Shown piece after piece: positions 1-8,621 of a stretch of 64,000 nt of DNA. A program made the translations under genes and the position numbers. The stretch covers positions 1,364,001 to 1,428,000 of the forward strand of contig NZ_FNKO01000002.1 of NCBI RefSeq assembly GCF_900100925.1. The letters run 5' to 3'. The stretch's first letter is position 1; every line of letters starts with the position of its first letter. A model generated the notes under the pieces. It did not search any database, was not told the origin of the DNA, and saw only the letters and a program-made list of their open reading frames with translations. Source of the stretch: Actinopolyspora saharensis (GTDB taxonomy: Bacteria; Actinomycetota; Actinomycetes; Mycobacteriales; Pseudonocardiaceae).

Positions 1-401
1 TGCACCGTGTCGGCAGGGAGCTTCTCCCCCGGTGCACGCATCGTGGGCGCGCTTATCAGCCAGGCGGGAACCCGGGAACCGGTGGGCACCAGCAGCGCCT
101 CCCCGACGGGGAGCTCACCGCCGTGGTAAGCGAGCACCGCACTGCGCACCTGCTGTTCCACATCGGGAAACGCGTTCGCGTAGGCGGCGTCCACGCCCCC
201 GCGCATCCATCCGTAGGAATTCGCCGGGCTGACGACGGCGTCCACGCGATTGTCGAGCACCGAACCGTGATGCACGCTGACGCCGTCCCGACCGTCGGCG
301 ACCTCGTTCCAGGCTGCGGCCAGCGGCTCGTCCAATGCGCACAGGACCAGTCGCAGCTCCGGCTCCGCCCCGTGTCTCGAGCGCTCCGAATCCGCGGTCA
401 C
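1..401 (-). CDS. Macro-domain protein (C-terminal part beyond the window)
   Basis: The visible 133 residues read as an ADP-ribose-binding macro domain: a SPANSYGWMRGGVD loop (about residues 58-71) that would contact the nucleotide, followed by GEALLVPTGS and LISAPTMRAP, which are typical of Appr-1''-p processing/macro proteins. The role would be recognition or hydrolysis of ADP-ribose derivatives. The GTG at 401 is the chosen start; another in-frame GTG lies six bases upstream and the frame opens at about 440, with no convincing ribosome site for either. The end lies outside the window, so length and any second domain are unknown. It is transcribed away from pheA. Confidence 0.75.
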   Translation of the reverse strand, partial: MTADSERSRHGAEPELRLVLCALDEPLAAAWNEVADGRDGVSVHHGSVLDNRVDAVVSPANSYGWMRGGVDAAYANAFPDVEQQVRSAVLAYHGGELPVGEALLVPTGSRVPAWLISAPTMRAPGEKLPADTV

Positions 402-592
402 GCACACAGCATCGCAGGAAATGCCACTTTCGCGTAACTGGGTAGCTCACACTCAAGGGGCATGATCTTCACCACCGCTCTCCTCCGCTCCGGTGAAACG
501 GGAGGCGACGCGCGGCTGTCCTCGGGCGCCGGGAGCACCCGCCGGAGGAACCGGGGAGACGTCCGGAAATGTGACGCCAGTAACCTGAGCGT

Positions 593-1519
593 GTGCCCAG
601 AATCGCCTATCTCGGCCCCCCGGGAACGTTCGCCGAACAGGCCAGCCGCGCCCTGACGGAGGACACCGACTCCGAACTGGTCCCCAGCGAATCCATCAGG
701 TCGGCACTGGACGCCGTGCGCGGCGGCGAGGTGCTCGCGGCCGGGGTGCCGGTGGAGAACTCGGTCGAGGGAGCGGTCTCGGCGACGCTGGACGGGCTCG
801 CCTCGGGGCAGCCCCTCGTCGCGGTGGCCGAGACGGTGCTTCCGATCCGCTTCGACGTGCTGGTGCGCCAGGGGAGCTCGGCGCGGGACGTGACCTCGGT
901 GGCCAGCCACCCGCACGCCCTGGCCCAGGTCCGCCGCTGGGTGACGGAACGGTTCCCCGGGGCCTCGACCGTGCCCGCCTCCTCCACCGCGGCGGCGGCC
1001 GAGGACGTCGCCGCGGGTTCGGCCGATGCGGCGGTGGTCGCCCCCGTCGCGGCGCAGCACCACCCCGAGCTGGTCCCGCTCGCCCGCGGGATCGCCGATG
1101 TGGACGACGCGGCGACGCGCTTCCTGCTGATTCGCGCCCCGGGTCCGCTGCCCGAGCCGACCGGGGCCGACCGGACCTCGATCGCAGTGGTCGCGCACGA
1201 CGAGGTGGGCACGCTGGGGGAGGTGCTGTCCGAGCTCTCGCTGCGCGGGATCAACCTGAGCCGCATCGAGTCCCGCCCGACGGTGGACGGGCTCGGCGCG
1301 TACCGCTTCTTCCTCGACCTGGACGGGCACGTGGCCGACGCGCGCGTCGGGGACGCGTTGGCCGGGCTGCACCGGCGCTGCTCCGAGGTGCGCTTCCTCG
1401 GCTCCTTCCCCAAGGCGGGGCGGGAGCCGGTCAACGTGCGCCCCTCGGCCTCCGAGCAGGCGTTCCGGGAGTCCGCGGCCTGGTTGGAGCGGATTCGCTC
1501 GGGTCTTCTGGGGTCTTGA
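593..1519 (+). CDS. pheA: Prephenate dehydratase
   Basis: Converts prephenate to phenylpyruvate in phenylalanine synthesis. At 308 residues it has the usual two-domain form: a catalytic domain (about 1-190) opening with AYLGPPGTFAEQA and containing the DDAATRFLLI segment with the TRF catalytic Thr-Arg, then an ACT regulatory domain (about 195-275) with INLSRIESRPT, the ESRP signature used for phenylalanine feedback binding. The GTG at 593 gives the native PRIAYLGP beginning. A TAACCT hexamer sits just upstream and no ribosome site is seen at normal spacing, so the mRNA may be leaderless. A monofunctional enzyme, as usual in actinobacteria. Confidence 0.95.
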   Translation: MPRIAYLGPPGTFAEQASRALTEDTDSELVPSESIRSALDAVRGGEVLAAGVPVENSVEGAVSATLDGLASGQPLVAVAETVLPIRFDVLVRQGSSARDVTSVASHPHALAQVRRWVTERFPGASTVPASSTAAAAEDVAAGSADAAVVAPVAAQHHPELVPLARGIADVDDAATRFLLIRAPGPLPEPTGADRTSIAVVAHDEVGTLGEVLSELSLRGINLSRIESRPTVDGLGAYRFFLDLDGHVADARVGDALAGLHRRCSEVRFLGSFPKAGREPVNVRPSASEQAFRESAAWLERIRSGLLGS

Positions 1520-1540
1520 GGGTTCCTCGGAGCGGTTCGC

Positions 1541-1667
1541 GTAGGTGGTTCCGTGGCGGAACCTCAGTCGGCGCCCGGCTGCGGGTGCCCCGACATCGGG
1601 TAGCGACCTACACAACGTCGGGGCCGTCCTCGCCGGGCACTCGACTGAGAACCCGCGGCGGTGCCGG
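1541..1667 (+). repeat. Module B structured repeat, copy B1
   Basis: A 127 bp unit beginning with the hairpin GGTTCC-GTGGC-GGAACC. Three nested stems follow: CTCAGTCG/CGACTGAG, GCCCGGC/GCCGGGC and GCCCCGAC/GTCGGGGC, around a conserved apical loop that ends CTACACAAC. Compared with the other copies all three stems differ in sequence but keep their pairing. It lies downstream of pheA and runs directly into module A. Confidence 0.85.
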
Positions 1668-1740
1668 TGGCTCGGGCTCACAGCGCTTTCGTTGGTGTGG
1701 GCCTGTTGGTCGGGAGTTCCTGTTCGGGTGCTCTGCGCAC
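1661..1740 (+). repeat. Module A repeat, copy A1
   Basis: An approximately 80 bp unit with the conserved GGCTC-A/C-AAGCG-like start and GGGAGTTCCTG core, found alone or in tandem at several other spacers. Here it is fused to the 3' side of module B, the same order seen at 53.4 kb and, in reverse, at 8.4 and 55.3 kb. Confidence 0.7.
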
Positions 1741-1783
1741 TTCAGATGGAAGGCTCCGTTCGACGCGAGTGCTTCAGCCTGAT

Positions 1784-1932
1784 CAGGACGAGAAGCTCCG
1801 GTGCGTGAGTCGGATGCATTGCAAGGCCGGGCCGCTCGCCGCGTAGGTCGCTACTCAAGAGCGTGCCCAACACAGCAAGGCGCCGACTCACGTGCCGGCT
1901 AAGCAACCACCCAAGCAGCGGGAGCCGCCGAC
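1784..1932 (+). repeat. Module C repeat, copy C1
   Basis: About 149 bp, closely matching 3406-3553. A long stem is visible: the arm at 1798-1813 (core GTGAGTCGG) pairs with 1883-1898 (core CCGACTCAC), 16 pairs including two G-T wobbles. With B1 and A1 it fills the 490 bp spacer between pheA and the DoxX gene; no coding frame there is convincing. Confidence 0.75.
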
Positions 1933-2010
1933 TCCCCATATCGCTGGCCGGGCGTGCACGCCTTCTGGGGCGTAGCCTCGAAACGTCGCCGGCTACTAGG
2001 AGGTTCGCCG

Positions 2011-2535
2011 ATGTTGATCCGCAGGCTCGCGCGGCCGTTGTTGGCCTCGGTCTTCATATACGGTGGAATCGGAGTGTTCCGCGACCCGAAGGGCCATGCC
2101 CAGGGGGCCGCCCCGCTCGTGGAACGTGCCACCGCCCCGGTCCAGGACACCCTCCCCGACCAGGTCCCCACCGACACAGAAACGCTGGTCAAGGTCGACG
2201 CCGGGATCAAGATCGGCGCGGGGGTGCTGCTGGCGCTCGGCAAGTTCCCCAGGTTTTCCGCGCTACTGCTCAGCGGCAGCCTGGTCCCGACCACGCTGGC
2301 CGGGCACGCGTTCTGGGAGTACTCCGATCCGGAGCAGCGGGCGGGCCAGCAGATACATTTCCTCAAGAATCTCGGGCTGCTGGGCGGGCTGCTCACCACG
2401 GCCGTGGACACCAAGGGCAAGCCCTCGGTCGGCTACCGGGCCCGGCACGGTGCGCACCGGGTGGCCGAGCAGACCCAGCACGCGGTCGGCAACGGCAAGG
2501 GCCGGAAGGGCAAGGGGCGCTCGTCCAGCAGGTGA
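2011..2535 (+). CDS. DoxX-family membrane protein
   Basis: A 174-residue integral membrane protein of the DoxX/DoxD-like group: LARPLLASVFIYGGI at the N-terminus, then AGIKIGAGVLLALGKFPR and later hydrophobic helices, ending in a Lys/Arg-rich cytoplasmic tail (GKGRKGKGRSSSR). Such proteins are associated with thiol/redox balance, but the substrate is not established. The ATG at 2011 is preferred because an AGGAGG-like ribosome site lies 8 bases ahead; the frame is open upstream without coding character. It lies about 100 bp before the devR-like gene. Confidence 0.8.
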   Translation: MLIRRLARPLLASVFIYGGIGVFRDPKGHAQGAAPLVERATAPVQDTLPDQVPTDTETLVKVDAGIKIGAGVLLALGKFPRFSALLLSGSLVPTTLAGHAFWEYSDPEQRAGQQIHFLKNLGLLGGLLTTAVDTKGKPSVGYRARHGAHRVAEQTQHAVGNGKGRKGKGRSSSR

Positions 2536-2631
2536 CGCCGTCGAACGGCCCGTTCCGGCGCGGGGCGCACCCGCTGCCGTTCGGGCCCCTGCCCGCGGCA
2601 TCGCGCTTTCCTTGCCAGTAGCGTTGCGGAC

Positions 2632-3273
2632 GTGCCGGTACGTGTACTGCTCGTCGACGATCACGAGGTCGTTCGCAGGGGTCTGCGCGATCTGCTGGAC
2701 ACCGAGGAGGACGTCGAGGTGGTCGGCGAGGCCGGAGGTGTGAACGAAGCCCTGGTCCGTGCGGAGGCCGACCGGCCGGACGTGGCCGTGGTCGACATGC
2801 GGCTGCCGGACGGGGACGGGCTCGATCTGTGCCGCAGGCTGCGTGCCGCGGACGCCCCGCCGCACTGCCTGGTGCTCACGGCTTTCGACGACGAGCAGGC
2901 GCTCGTCGGGGCGATCAACGCGGGGGCTTCGGGGTACCTGCTCAAGCAGGTGCGCGGCCAGGACCTGATCAACGCCGTGCGCGAGGTGGCCGCTGGGCGT
3001 TCGCTGCTGGACCCGGTGACCACCAGGAGGGTGTTGGACCGCCTGCGCGAAGGGGGCGGTGGTGAGCCCGATGACGACGAGCTCAGGGACCTGACCGAGC
3101 AGGAGCACCGCGTGCTGGAGCTCATCGGGGAGGGGCTGAGCAACCGCGAGATCGCGGAGCGCCTGTTCCTGGCGGAGAAGACCGTCAAGAACTACGTGAC
3201 CTCGGTGCTGGCCAAGCTCGGGATGGAGCGCCGCACCCAGGCCGCGGCCTGGTACGCCCGCCACCGGGGTTGA
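2632..3273 (+). CDS. devR: DevR/DosR-like NarL-family response regulator
   Basis: A 213-residue two-domain regulator. The receiver domain (about 1-120) has LLVDDHEVV with the acidic pocket, phospho-acceptor Asp in VVDMRLPDGDG (about residue 53), and the conserved Lys in LKQVRG. The C-terminal LuxR-type helix-turn-helix (about 145-210) carries AEKTVKNYVTSVLAKLGM and ERRTQAAA, which as I recall them are almost identical to the DNA-recognition region of mycobacterial DosR. It probably binds GGGAC-N4-GTCCC boxes; two such sites lie upstream of cydA in this window. The partner kinase is convergent at 3556-4710. Confidence 0.88.
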   Translation: MPVRVLLVDDHEVVRRGLRDLLDTEEDVEVVGEAGGVNEALVRAEADRPDVAVVDMRLPDGDGLDLCRRLRAADAPPHCLVLTAFDDEQALVGAINAGASGYLLKQVRGQDLINAVREVAAGRSLLDPVTTRRVLDRLREGGGGEPDDDELRDLTEQEHRVLELIGEGLSNREIAERLFLAEKTVKNYVTSVLAKLGMERRTQAAAWYARHRG

Positions 3274-3324
3274 GCCGCCGAGCTCCCCGGGAGGTTCCGG
3301 AAGAGGGCTCGCTCCAGCCCAGGC

Positions 3325-3405
3325 GATGCGAGCCCGAGCCGACGCGCCCCGAACAGGAACTCCCAACCAGAGCGCTCACACCAACGCAAGCGCTGTGAGC
3401 CCGAG
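3325..3405 (-). repeat. Module A repeat, copy A2
   Basis: Reverse-orientation copy of the dispersed 80 bp unit, recognisable by AACAGGAACTCCCAACCAG and GCGCTGTGAGCCCGAGCAG. It lies between the convergent devR-like and devS-like genes and abuts module C. Confidence 0.65.
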
Positions 3406-3553
3406 CAGGACGAGAACATCCGGTGCGTGAGTCGGATGCATTGCAAGGCCGGGCCGCTCGCCGCGCAGGTGGCTGCTCAAGAGCGGCTCAACGCAGCAAG
3501 GCGCCGACTCACGTGACGGCTAAGCAACCACGCACGCAGTCGGCACCGCCGAC
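3406..3553 (+). repeat. Module C repeat, copy C2
   Basis: Second copy of the unit at 1784-1932, same orientation, about 148 bp. The long GTGAGTCGG/CCGACTCAC stem is kept with one mismatch near its base. Both copies lie within 1.7 kb of each other, flanking the DoxX-devR gene pair. Confidence 0.75.
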
Positions 3554-3555
3554 CC

Positions 3556-4710
3556 TCACCCAGAAGAAAGAGGAACCTCCCAGGTCACGGTGCTCCCCCG
3601 CTCGGGGGAGGACTCGATCGCGCAGTGCCCTCCCGCGGCCACCGCGCGCTCCTCCATGTTGTGCAGTCCGCGCTTGCTCACGTCCTGCGGTATCCCGCAC
3701 CCGTCGTCGGCGACCTGCAGCAGCAGTCCCGTCCCGGTGCGGCGCACCCGCACCGACACCGCGCCGGCACCGGAGTGCCGCACCACGTTCGACAGGGCCT
3801 CCCGCAGGGCGGCGCGCGCGTGGTCGGCCACCGCGACGGGGACGTCGTCGAGCTCGCCCTCCACTTCCAGCTCGGGCGACCACCCCAGCAGCTCTCCCGC
3901 GATGCGCACCTCCGAGCGCAGCGAGTCGGCCAGCGCCGGGGGCTGTTCGGATCGCTCCGGGTCGGAGGAGGTCAGGGTGCGCACCGTTGCGCGGACCTCG
4001 GCGATGGTCTGGTCGATCTGGTCGGTCACCTCGGTGAGCCGCTTCGCGTCCTCCTCGTCGAGCCGGTCGGACAGCCTGCGCCCCAGCACGTTCAGCTGCA
4101 CTCCCGCCCCGTAGAGCCGCTGCACGATCACGTCGTGCAGGTCGCGGGCGATCCACTCCCGCTCCTGGTAGACGGCGATGCGCTGCCGCGCCGTGGATCC
4201 CTCGGCCAGCACCAGGGCCAGCCCGGCCTGGGCTGCGAAGGAGGTCAGCAGGTCGACGGTCACTCTCGTGAAGGGGTCGGCGCTTCTCCTGCGGTAGACG
4301 GCCAGGGAGCCCAGGCGGCGCTCCCTGGTGCCGAAGGGGGCCACGGCGAACGGGCCGTACACCCGCAGCGCCCGGGGGACGTAGGGCGCGGTCAGCGGGT
4401 CGTCGATGAGGTCGTCGACGACCACCGGCACCCCGTTGTGGGCGACGTGGGAGGCGGCCGAGTGCGGGGAGAGCACCGCGCCGACCGGGTCGGTGGGCGG
4501 GCCCGCGGCCTGGGGGCCGACGTAGGAGGCCTCGACGGTGAGGTTGTCCTGCTCGTCGCGGACCATCAGCAGCCCGAGGTCGGCCTCGGTGAGCGCGACG
4601 GCGCGGCGCACGATCAGGGGGAGGACGGCGTCCGGGTCCTCCGCGGCGAGCGCCGCCTGGGTGATCTCCGTCGAGGCCGCGAGCATCCGCCTGGCCAGCG
4701 TTGAATCCAT
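3556..4710 (-). CDS. DevS-like GAF sensor histidine kinase
   Basis: A 384-residue kinase with one GAF domain (about 15-160), a HisKA_3 dimerisation segment with the phospho-acceptor His in IARDLHDVIVQRLYGAG (about residue 190), and a HATPase domain with VVRHSGAGAV and VADDGCGIP boxes. It resembles the kinase half of mycobacterial DevS/DosT but lacks the usual second GAF domain, so whether it binds haem is uncertain. No membrane segment, so cytosolic. The ATG at 4710 fits a TAATCT -10 element about a dozen bases upstream; a GTG at 4719 is also in frame. It is convergent with the devR-like regulator, its likely partner. Confidence 0.85.
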   Translation of the reverse strand: MDSTLARRMLAASTEITQAALAAEDPDAVLPLIVRRAVALTEADLGLLMVRDEQDNLTVEASYVGPQAAGPPTDPVGAVLSPHSAASHVAHNGVPVVVDDLIDDPLTAPYVPRALRVYGPFAVAPFGTRERRLGSLAVYRRRSADPFTRVTVDLLTSFAAQAGLALVLAEGSTARQRIAVYQEREWIARDLHDVIVQRLYGAGVQLNVLGRRLSDRLDEEDAKRLTEVTDQIDQTIAEVRATVRTLTSSDPERSEQPPALADSLRSEVRIAGELLGWSPELEVEGELDDVPVAVADHARAALREALSNVVRHSGAGAVSVRVRRTGTGLLLQVADDGCGIPQDVSKRGLHNMEERAVAAGGHCAIESSPERGSTVTWEVPLSSG

Positions 4711-4776
4711 GACAACCACGAGATTAGGCTCCGCGCGCCGGCTGGTCCGTCCTGCGGAGCCGAAAGACGAGCAAAG

Positions 4777-7700
4777 TCACAGGCACGGCTCGGTCCGGTT
4801 CCTTCCCCGCTCGGGAGCGGCCTGCTCGGCCGCGACGTGCCCGCCTTCGGTCACGCGCAGCACCAGATCGGCCTCGGCCGCCTCGCACTCCCGGTGGGTG
4901 ACTCGCACGACCGTGTGGCCGTGCAGCTGAGCACGCAGCCGGGTGGAGAGCTCGTCGGCCGTGTCCACGTCGAGGTGGGCCGTCGGCTCGTCGAGCAGCA
5001 CCAGCTCGGGGTCGGGCATCAGCAGCGCCCGCGCCAGCGCGAGACGCCGCGCCTGGCCACCGGAGGGCCGCGTCCCGCCGGTTCCGAGGATCTCGTCCAG
5101 CCGCCAGGCCCAGTCCGGCAGCGCGGCCGAGCGCAGCGCTTCCGCCATCCGCTCGTCGTCGGCCTCCGGGTCGGCCAGCCGCAGGTTCTCCCGCACGGTG
5201 GTCGACACCAGCTGCGGGTCCTGCGGGCACCAGGAGATCCGCCCCGCCGTGCTCGCCGTCCCGCGCTCGGGGGGCAGCAGCCCGGCGAGCAGCGCGAGCA
5301 GCGTGGACTTCCCGCGGCCGGACTCGCCGAGCACGGCGACGTGCGTTCCCCGCGGCACGTGCAGCGTCACGTTCCGCAGCGCGGGGGCGGCAGCTCCGGG
5401 CCAGCGCACGTCCACCCCGTCCAGCAGCACCTCGCCCGCCGCGGTGGGCTCGCGCGGGGAGTTCGCTCCCGCGGAGCGCGTTCCGGCAGTCCCCTCCCGG
5501 TCGGCAGCGCCGCCCGGAGGCGTTCCGCCGGGCTCCGCCAGCAGCGGGGCCAGCCGTTGGCGGGCCGCCCGCAGCGGTCGCCACTGCTGCGCGGCCGCGG
5601 GAAGCTCGGCCACCGCCTCGGTCGCGGCCAGCGGGACCAGCGCCAGCAGCGGCGCGAGCTCGGGGGCGAGCTCGCCCCGGGCCACGGCCCGCGCGGCCAG
5701 GGCGGTGCAGCCGACGACGGCGGCCCCCATGACCAGGGTGACGACCGCCCCGGCCGCCCCCTCGCCCGCGGAGACGCGCCTGGCCCTGGCGGCGAGCCGC
5801 GAGTCCGCCTCGGCGAGCTCGGCCCTGCGGGAGTCCGCCGCCCCGAACGCGAGCAGCTCGGCCGCGGCCTCCAGCAGCCCCAGCACGCGGGCGGCGACCT
5901 CGCGCCGCCCCCGGGCCACGGCTGCGGCGGCGCGGCGCTGCACCAACAGCGCCACGGCAGGCCCGGCGAGCCCGGCCACCAGCAGCCCCGCGGCGAGCAG
6001 CACCCCGGCCGCGGGCAGCACCAGGGCCTGCAGCACCACGGCCCCGCCGCCCACGCCCACCGCGATCAGCGGGGGGACGAACACGCGCGGAGCGAGGTCG
6101 CGCACGGTGTCCGCGTCGTCCACGAGCCTGGCCGCCCCCTCCCCTCTGGCGAGCGCGCCCGCCCTGGCCGGTCCCAGCCGCACCAGGCCTTCCCAGAGCG
6201 AACGGCGCAGCCTCCCGGCGAGCCGGAACGCGGCGTCGTGGGTGAGCAGCCTCTCGGTGTAGCGCAGCACGGCGCGCGAGAGCGCGAAGGTGCGCACCCC
6301 CACCGCCGCGACGCTCAGGGTCAGCACCGGTGGCTGCTGCGCCGCCCGCGCGATCAACCACGCGGAGGTCGCGGTCAGCGCCACCCCCGACATCAGGGAC
6401 AGCACCCCCAGCCCGGCCCCTCCTAGGCCGCGCGCGGTGACCAGGGCGCGCAGGCGCGCTTTCCCGTGGAGCGGCTCCTCGGCGGCGCCCGCGGTCTCGT
6501 ACCCGCGCACCTCCGGTTGCGGGGACCGCGGGTTGGCCTGGCGGTGGCTGGCCAGCACGACCACGGACCCCGCGGCGGCGGCCTCGTCGAGCGCGGTCTC
6601 CACCCGAGCGGCCGTGGCCGTGTCGAGGTGCGCGGTGGGCTCGTCGGCCAGCAGGATCCGGGCCCCTCCGCGCAGCCGCAGCAGCGCGCGGGCCACCGCC
6701 ACCCGCTGGCGCTCCCCCGTGGACAGCGCGTCGACCGGGCGGTGCCGCAGGTGACCGGCCCCGGAGGAGTCCAGCGCCCCCTCCAGGTGGGCCGCTGTTC
6801 CGGCGGGCTGGTCGGTCGCGGCGACCAGCAGCTCGTCCTCGACGGTCCCTCCGGAGAACACGGGGTGCTGCGGTATCCAGGCCAGCAGCGAGCGCCACCG
6901 CTCGGCGGTGGGATCGTCGATCTCGACCCCGCCGTAGTGCAGGCTGCCCGTTTCCGGGGTGACGAATCCGAGCAGCGCGGCGATCGTGGTGGACTTGCCG
7001 CTCCCGCTCGGCCCGATCCCGGCGAATCCCTCCAGGCGCAGGACCTCGCCCGGTCCGGCGGTGAAGCTCAGCCCCTCGGGGGTGCGGGTTCCGCGCCGGA
7101 GCACGCTGAGCCCGTCCACGGAGAGCCGCGCGTCGGCGGGCCACTCCGCCGGCCAGCGCCGCGTTCCCGGGTCGCGCTCGTCCGACCGCTCCTCGCCCGG
7201 CCGCTCGCCGCCCGACCGCTGGGTGCGGACCAGTTCGACGCGGCGCACCGCTTCCAGCCCGTCCTCGCTGGCGTGGTGGGCGGCCCCGGCCGCGCGCAGC
7301 GGCAGGTAGCACTCGGGGGCGAGCACCAGCACCAGCAGCCCCGTTTCCAGGGGGAGCTCGCCCGAAACCAGCCGCATCCCGATGCCGACTGCCACCAGCG
7401 CCACCGAGAGCGAGGAGCACAGCTCCAGCACCAGCGCGGACAGGAAGGCGATGCGCAGGGTGCTCACTCCCCTGCGCCGGTGCTGCTCGCTGACCCGGCG
7501 CACCGCCTCGCCCTGGGCCCGCGCCCTGCCGAAGGCGGTGAGCACCGGCAGCGCGCGCACCAGCTCGTGCAGGTGTCCGGACATGCGTTGCAGGGAGTCG
7601 GTGGCGCGCTTGGTCCTGCCCTCCGTGTAGCGCCCGACCAGCCAGGCGAACAGCGGGATCAGCGGGACGGTGAGCAGGATCGTCACGGCCGAGGGCCAGT

Positions 7701-8226
7701 CGGCCACCAGGATCCGGGCCCCGATCACCGGGGGGACGATCGCGGCGGTCACCAGGGCGGGCAGGTACTTGGTGAAGTAGGCGTCGAGCGAGTCCAGCCC
7801 CTTGGTGGCCAGTGTGGTCAGCTCGGCCGCGCCGTAGCCGTCTATCCACTCCGGACCTCGCCGCAGCGCCGAGTCCAGCAGCAGGGAGCGCAGCTCCTCC
7901 TTGGCGCCCGCCGCGGCCCGCGCCGAGACGCTCTCGGTCGCCCAGCTCAGCGCGGCCCGCGCCAGCACCGCACCGCAGAGCACGCCGATCCGGGGCGCGA
8001 TCCCGTCCGCGGCGAATCCGCGCAGGACCACGTCGGCCAGGGCGCTCGCCAGTGCCCAGGCCTGCACCACGAGTGCCAGCGCGTTCGCCAGGGCGAGCAG
8101 CCCGGAAGCGGCGAGCGCGCGGCGGGTCGAGGCGGACAGGTGCGGCAGCGCGCCGAGCGGGCCGCGACTCAGCGCGCCCGGTTCGGCGTCTCCCGTTCGG
8201 GGGCGCGCGGGGTTCGGAATGCGCAA
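4777..8226 (-). CDS. cydDC: Fused CydDC ABC exporter for cytochrome bd assembly
   Basis: A 1149-residue fusion of two ABC half-transporters. The N-terminal CydD-like half (about 1-560) has membrane helices, Walker A GPSGSGKSTT (about 408), signature LSTGERQRVAVARALL and Walker B RILLADEPTAHLD. The CydC-like half has Walker A GESGRGKSTLL, signature SGGQARRLALARALL and Walker B LVLLDEPTAHLD. CydDC exports thiols needed for cytochrome bd maturation. The start is a TTG at 8226, six bases after a strong AGGAGGGTCGG site. It is the third gene of the cydA-cydB-cydDC operon, although a repeat-filled spacer of about 395 bp separates it from cydB. Confidence 0.92.
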   Translation of the reverse strand: MRIPNPARPRTGDAEPGALSRGPLGALPHLSASTRRALAASGLLALANALALVVQAWALASALADVVLRGFAADGIAPRIGVLCGAVLARAALSWATESVSARAAAGAKEELRSLLLDSALRRGPEWIDGYGAAELTTLATKGLDSLDAYFTKYLPALVTAAIVPPVIGARILVADWPSAVTILLTVPLIPLFAWLVGRYTEGRTKRATDSLQRMSGHLHELVRALPVLTAFGRARAQGEAVRRVSEQHRRRGVSTLRIAFLSALVLELCSSLSVALVAVGIGMRLVSGELPLETGLLVLVLAPECYLPLRAAGAAHHASEDGLEAVRRVELVRTQRSGGERPGEERSDERDPGTRRWPAEWPADARLSVDGLSVLRRGTRTPEGLSFTAGPGEVLRLEGFAGIGPSGSGKSTTIAALLGFVTPETGSLHYGGVEIDDPTAERWRSLLAWIPQHPVFSGGTVEDELLVAATDQPAGTAAHLEGALDSSGAGHLRHRPVDALSTGERQRVAVARALLRLRGGARILLADEPTAHLDTATAARVETALDEAAAAGSVVVLASHRQANPRSPQPEVRGYETAGAAEEPLHGKARLRALVTARGLGGAGLGVLSLMSGVALTATSAWLIARAAQQPPVLTLSVAAVGVRTFALSRAVLRYTERLLTHDAAFRLAGRLRRSLWEGLVRLGPARAGALARGEGAARLVDDADTVRDLAPRVFVPPLIAVGVGGGAVVLQALVLPAAGVLLAAGLLVAGLAGPAVALLVQRRAAAAVARGRREVAARVLGLLEAAAELLAFGAADSRRAELAEADSRLAARARRVSAGEGAAGAVVTLVMGAAVVGCTALAARAVARGELAPELAPLLALVPLAATEAVAELPAAAQQWRPLRAARQRLAPLLAEPGGTPPGGAADREGTAGTRSAGANSPREPTAAGEVLLDGVDVRWPGAAAPALRNVTLHVPRGTHVAVLGESGRGKSTLLALLAGLLPPERGTASTAGRISWCPQDPQLVSTTVRENLRLADPEADDERMAEALRSAALPDWAWRLDEILGTGGTRPSGGQARRLALARALLMPDPELVLLDEPTAHLDVDTADELSTRLRAQLHGHTVVRVTHRECEAAEADLVLRVTEGGHVAAEQAAPERGRNRTEPCL

Positions 8227-8264
8227 CCGACCCTCCTGGTCAGGGACTTGCAGTGTTCACGTAG

Positions 8265-8328
8265 GTGGTTGCTCGGCCGGCACGTGGGACGGCGCCCTGG
8301 GAGTGTCGGGCCGCTGGTGAGCAACCAC
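8265..8328. repeat. Inverted repeat with 10 bp perfect arms upstream of cydDC
   Basis: GTGGTTGCTC (8265-8274) is mirrored by GAGCAACCAC (8319-8328) around a GC-rich 44 bp centre. The arms resemble the outer edge of module C (GCTAAGCAACCAC), so this is probably a diverged relative. Together with the A and B copies beside it, it accounts for most of the 8227-8621 spacer. Confidence 0.6.
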
Positions 8329-8382
8329 GCAGGGCTCCCGACCAGGGCGCCACCCCAACGCGAGCGCTCTGAGCCCGAGCAG
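8329..8382 (-). repeat. Module A repeat, copy A3
   Basis: Short reverse copy (GGGCGCCACCCCAACGCGAG then GAGCCCGAGCAGCCGGC), joined to module B copy B2 in the same relative order as elsewhere. Confidence 0.6.
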
Positions 8383-8510
8383 CCGGCACCGCCGCGGGTT
8401 CTCTCGTGGTGCTCTCGCGAGGAAGGTCCGACGTTGTGTAGGCCGCTACCCGATGTCGGGCCTCCCGGAGCGAGAGCCCGCGAGAGGTTCCGCCACCCGC
8501 ACCGCCAAGC
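8383..8510 (-). repeat. Module B structured repeat, copy B2
   Basis: Read on the minus strand it nests GCGGGT/ACCCGC, CTCTCG/CGAGAG, GCTCTCGC/GCGAGAGC and an inner CCCGAC/GTCGG(A) stem. It lacks the GGTTCC hairpin of B1 and B4 and has GCGGTGCGGGTGGCGGAACC as its left edge instead, defining a second subtype shared with B3 and B5. Confidence 0.85.
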
Positions 8511-8527
8511 AGCGGGAGCTGCCGACT

Positions 8528-8604
8528 CTCCATGTCGCTACCCGATGTCGGGGCACCCGCAGCCGGGCGCCGACTGAGGTTCCGCCACGGAACCACCCAA
8601 GCAA
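8528..8604 (-). repeat. Half-copy of module B (B1 subtype left arm only)
   Basis: On the minus strand this repeats the GGTTCC hairpin, CTCAGTCGG, CCCGGC and CCCCGACATCGGGTAGCGAC of B1, then stops just before the CTACACAACG loop end. The 3' pairing arms are missing, so it cannot form the long hairpin. It abuts B2, suggesting truncation or recombination between copies. Confidence 0.75.
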
Positions 8605-8621
8605 AAGGAGCCGCCGACCCA

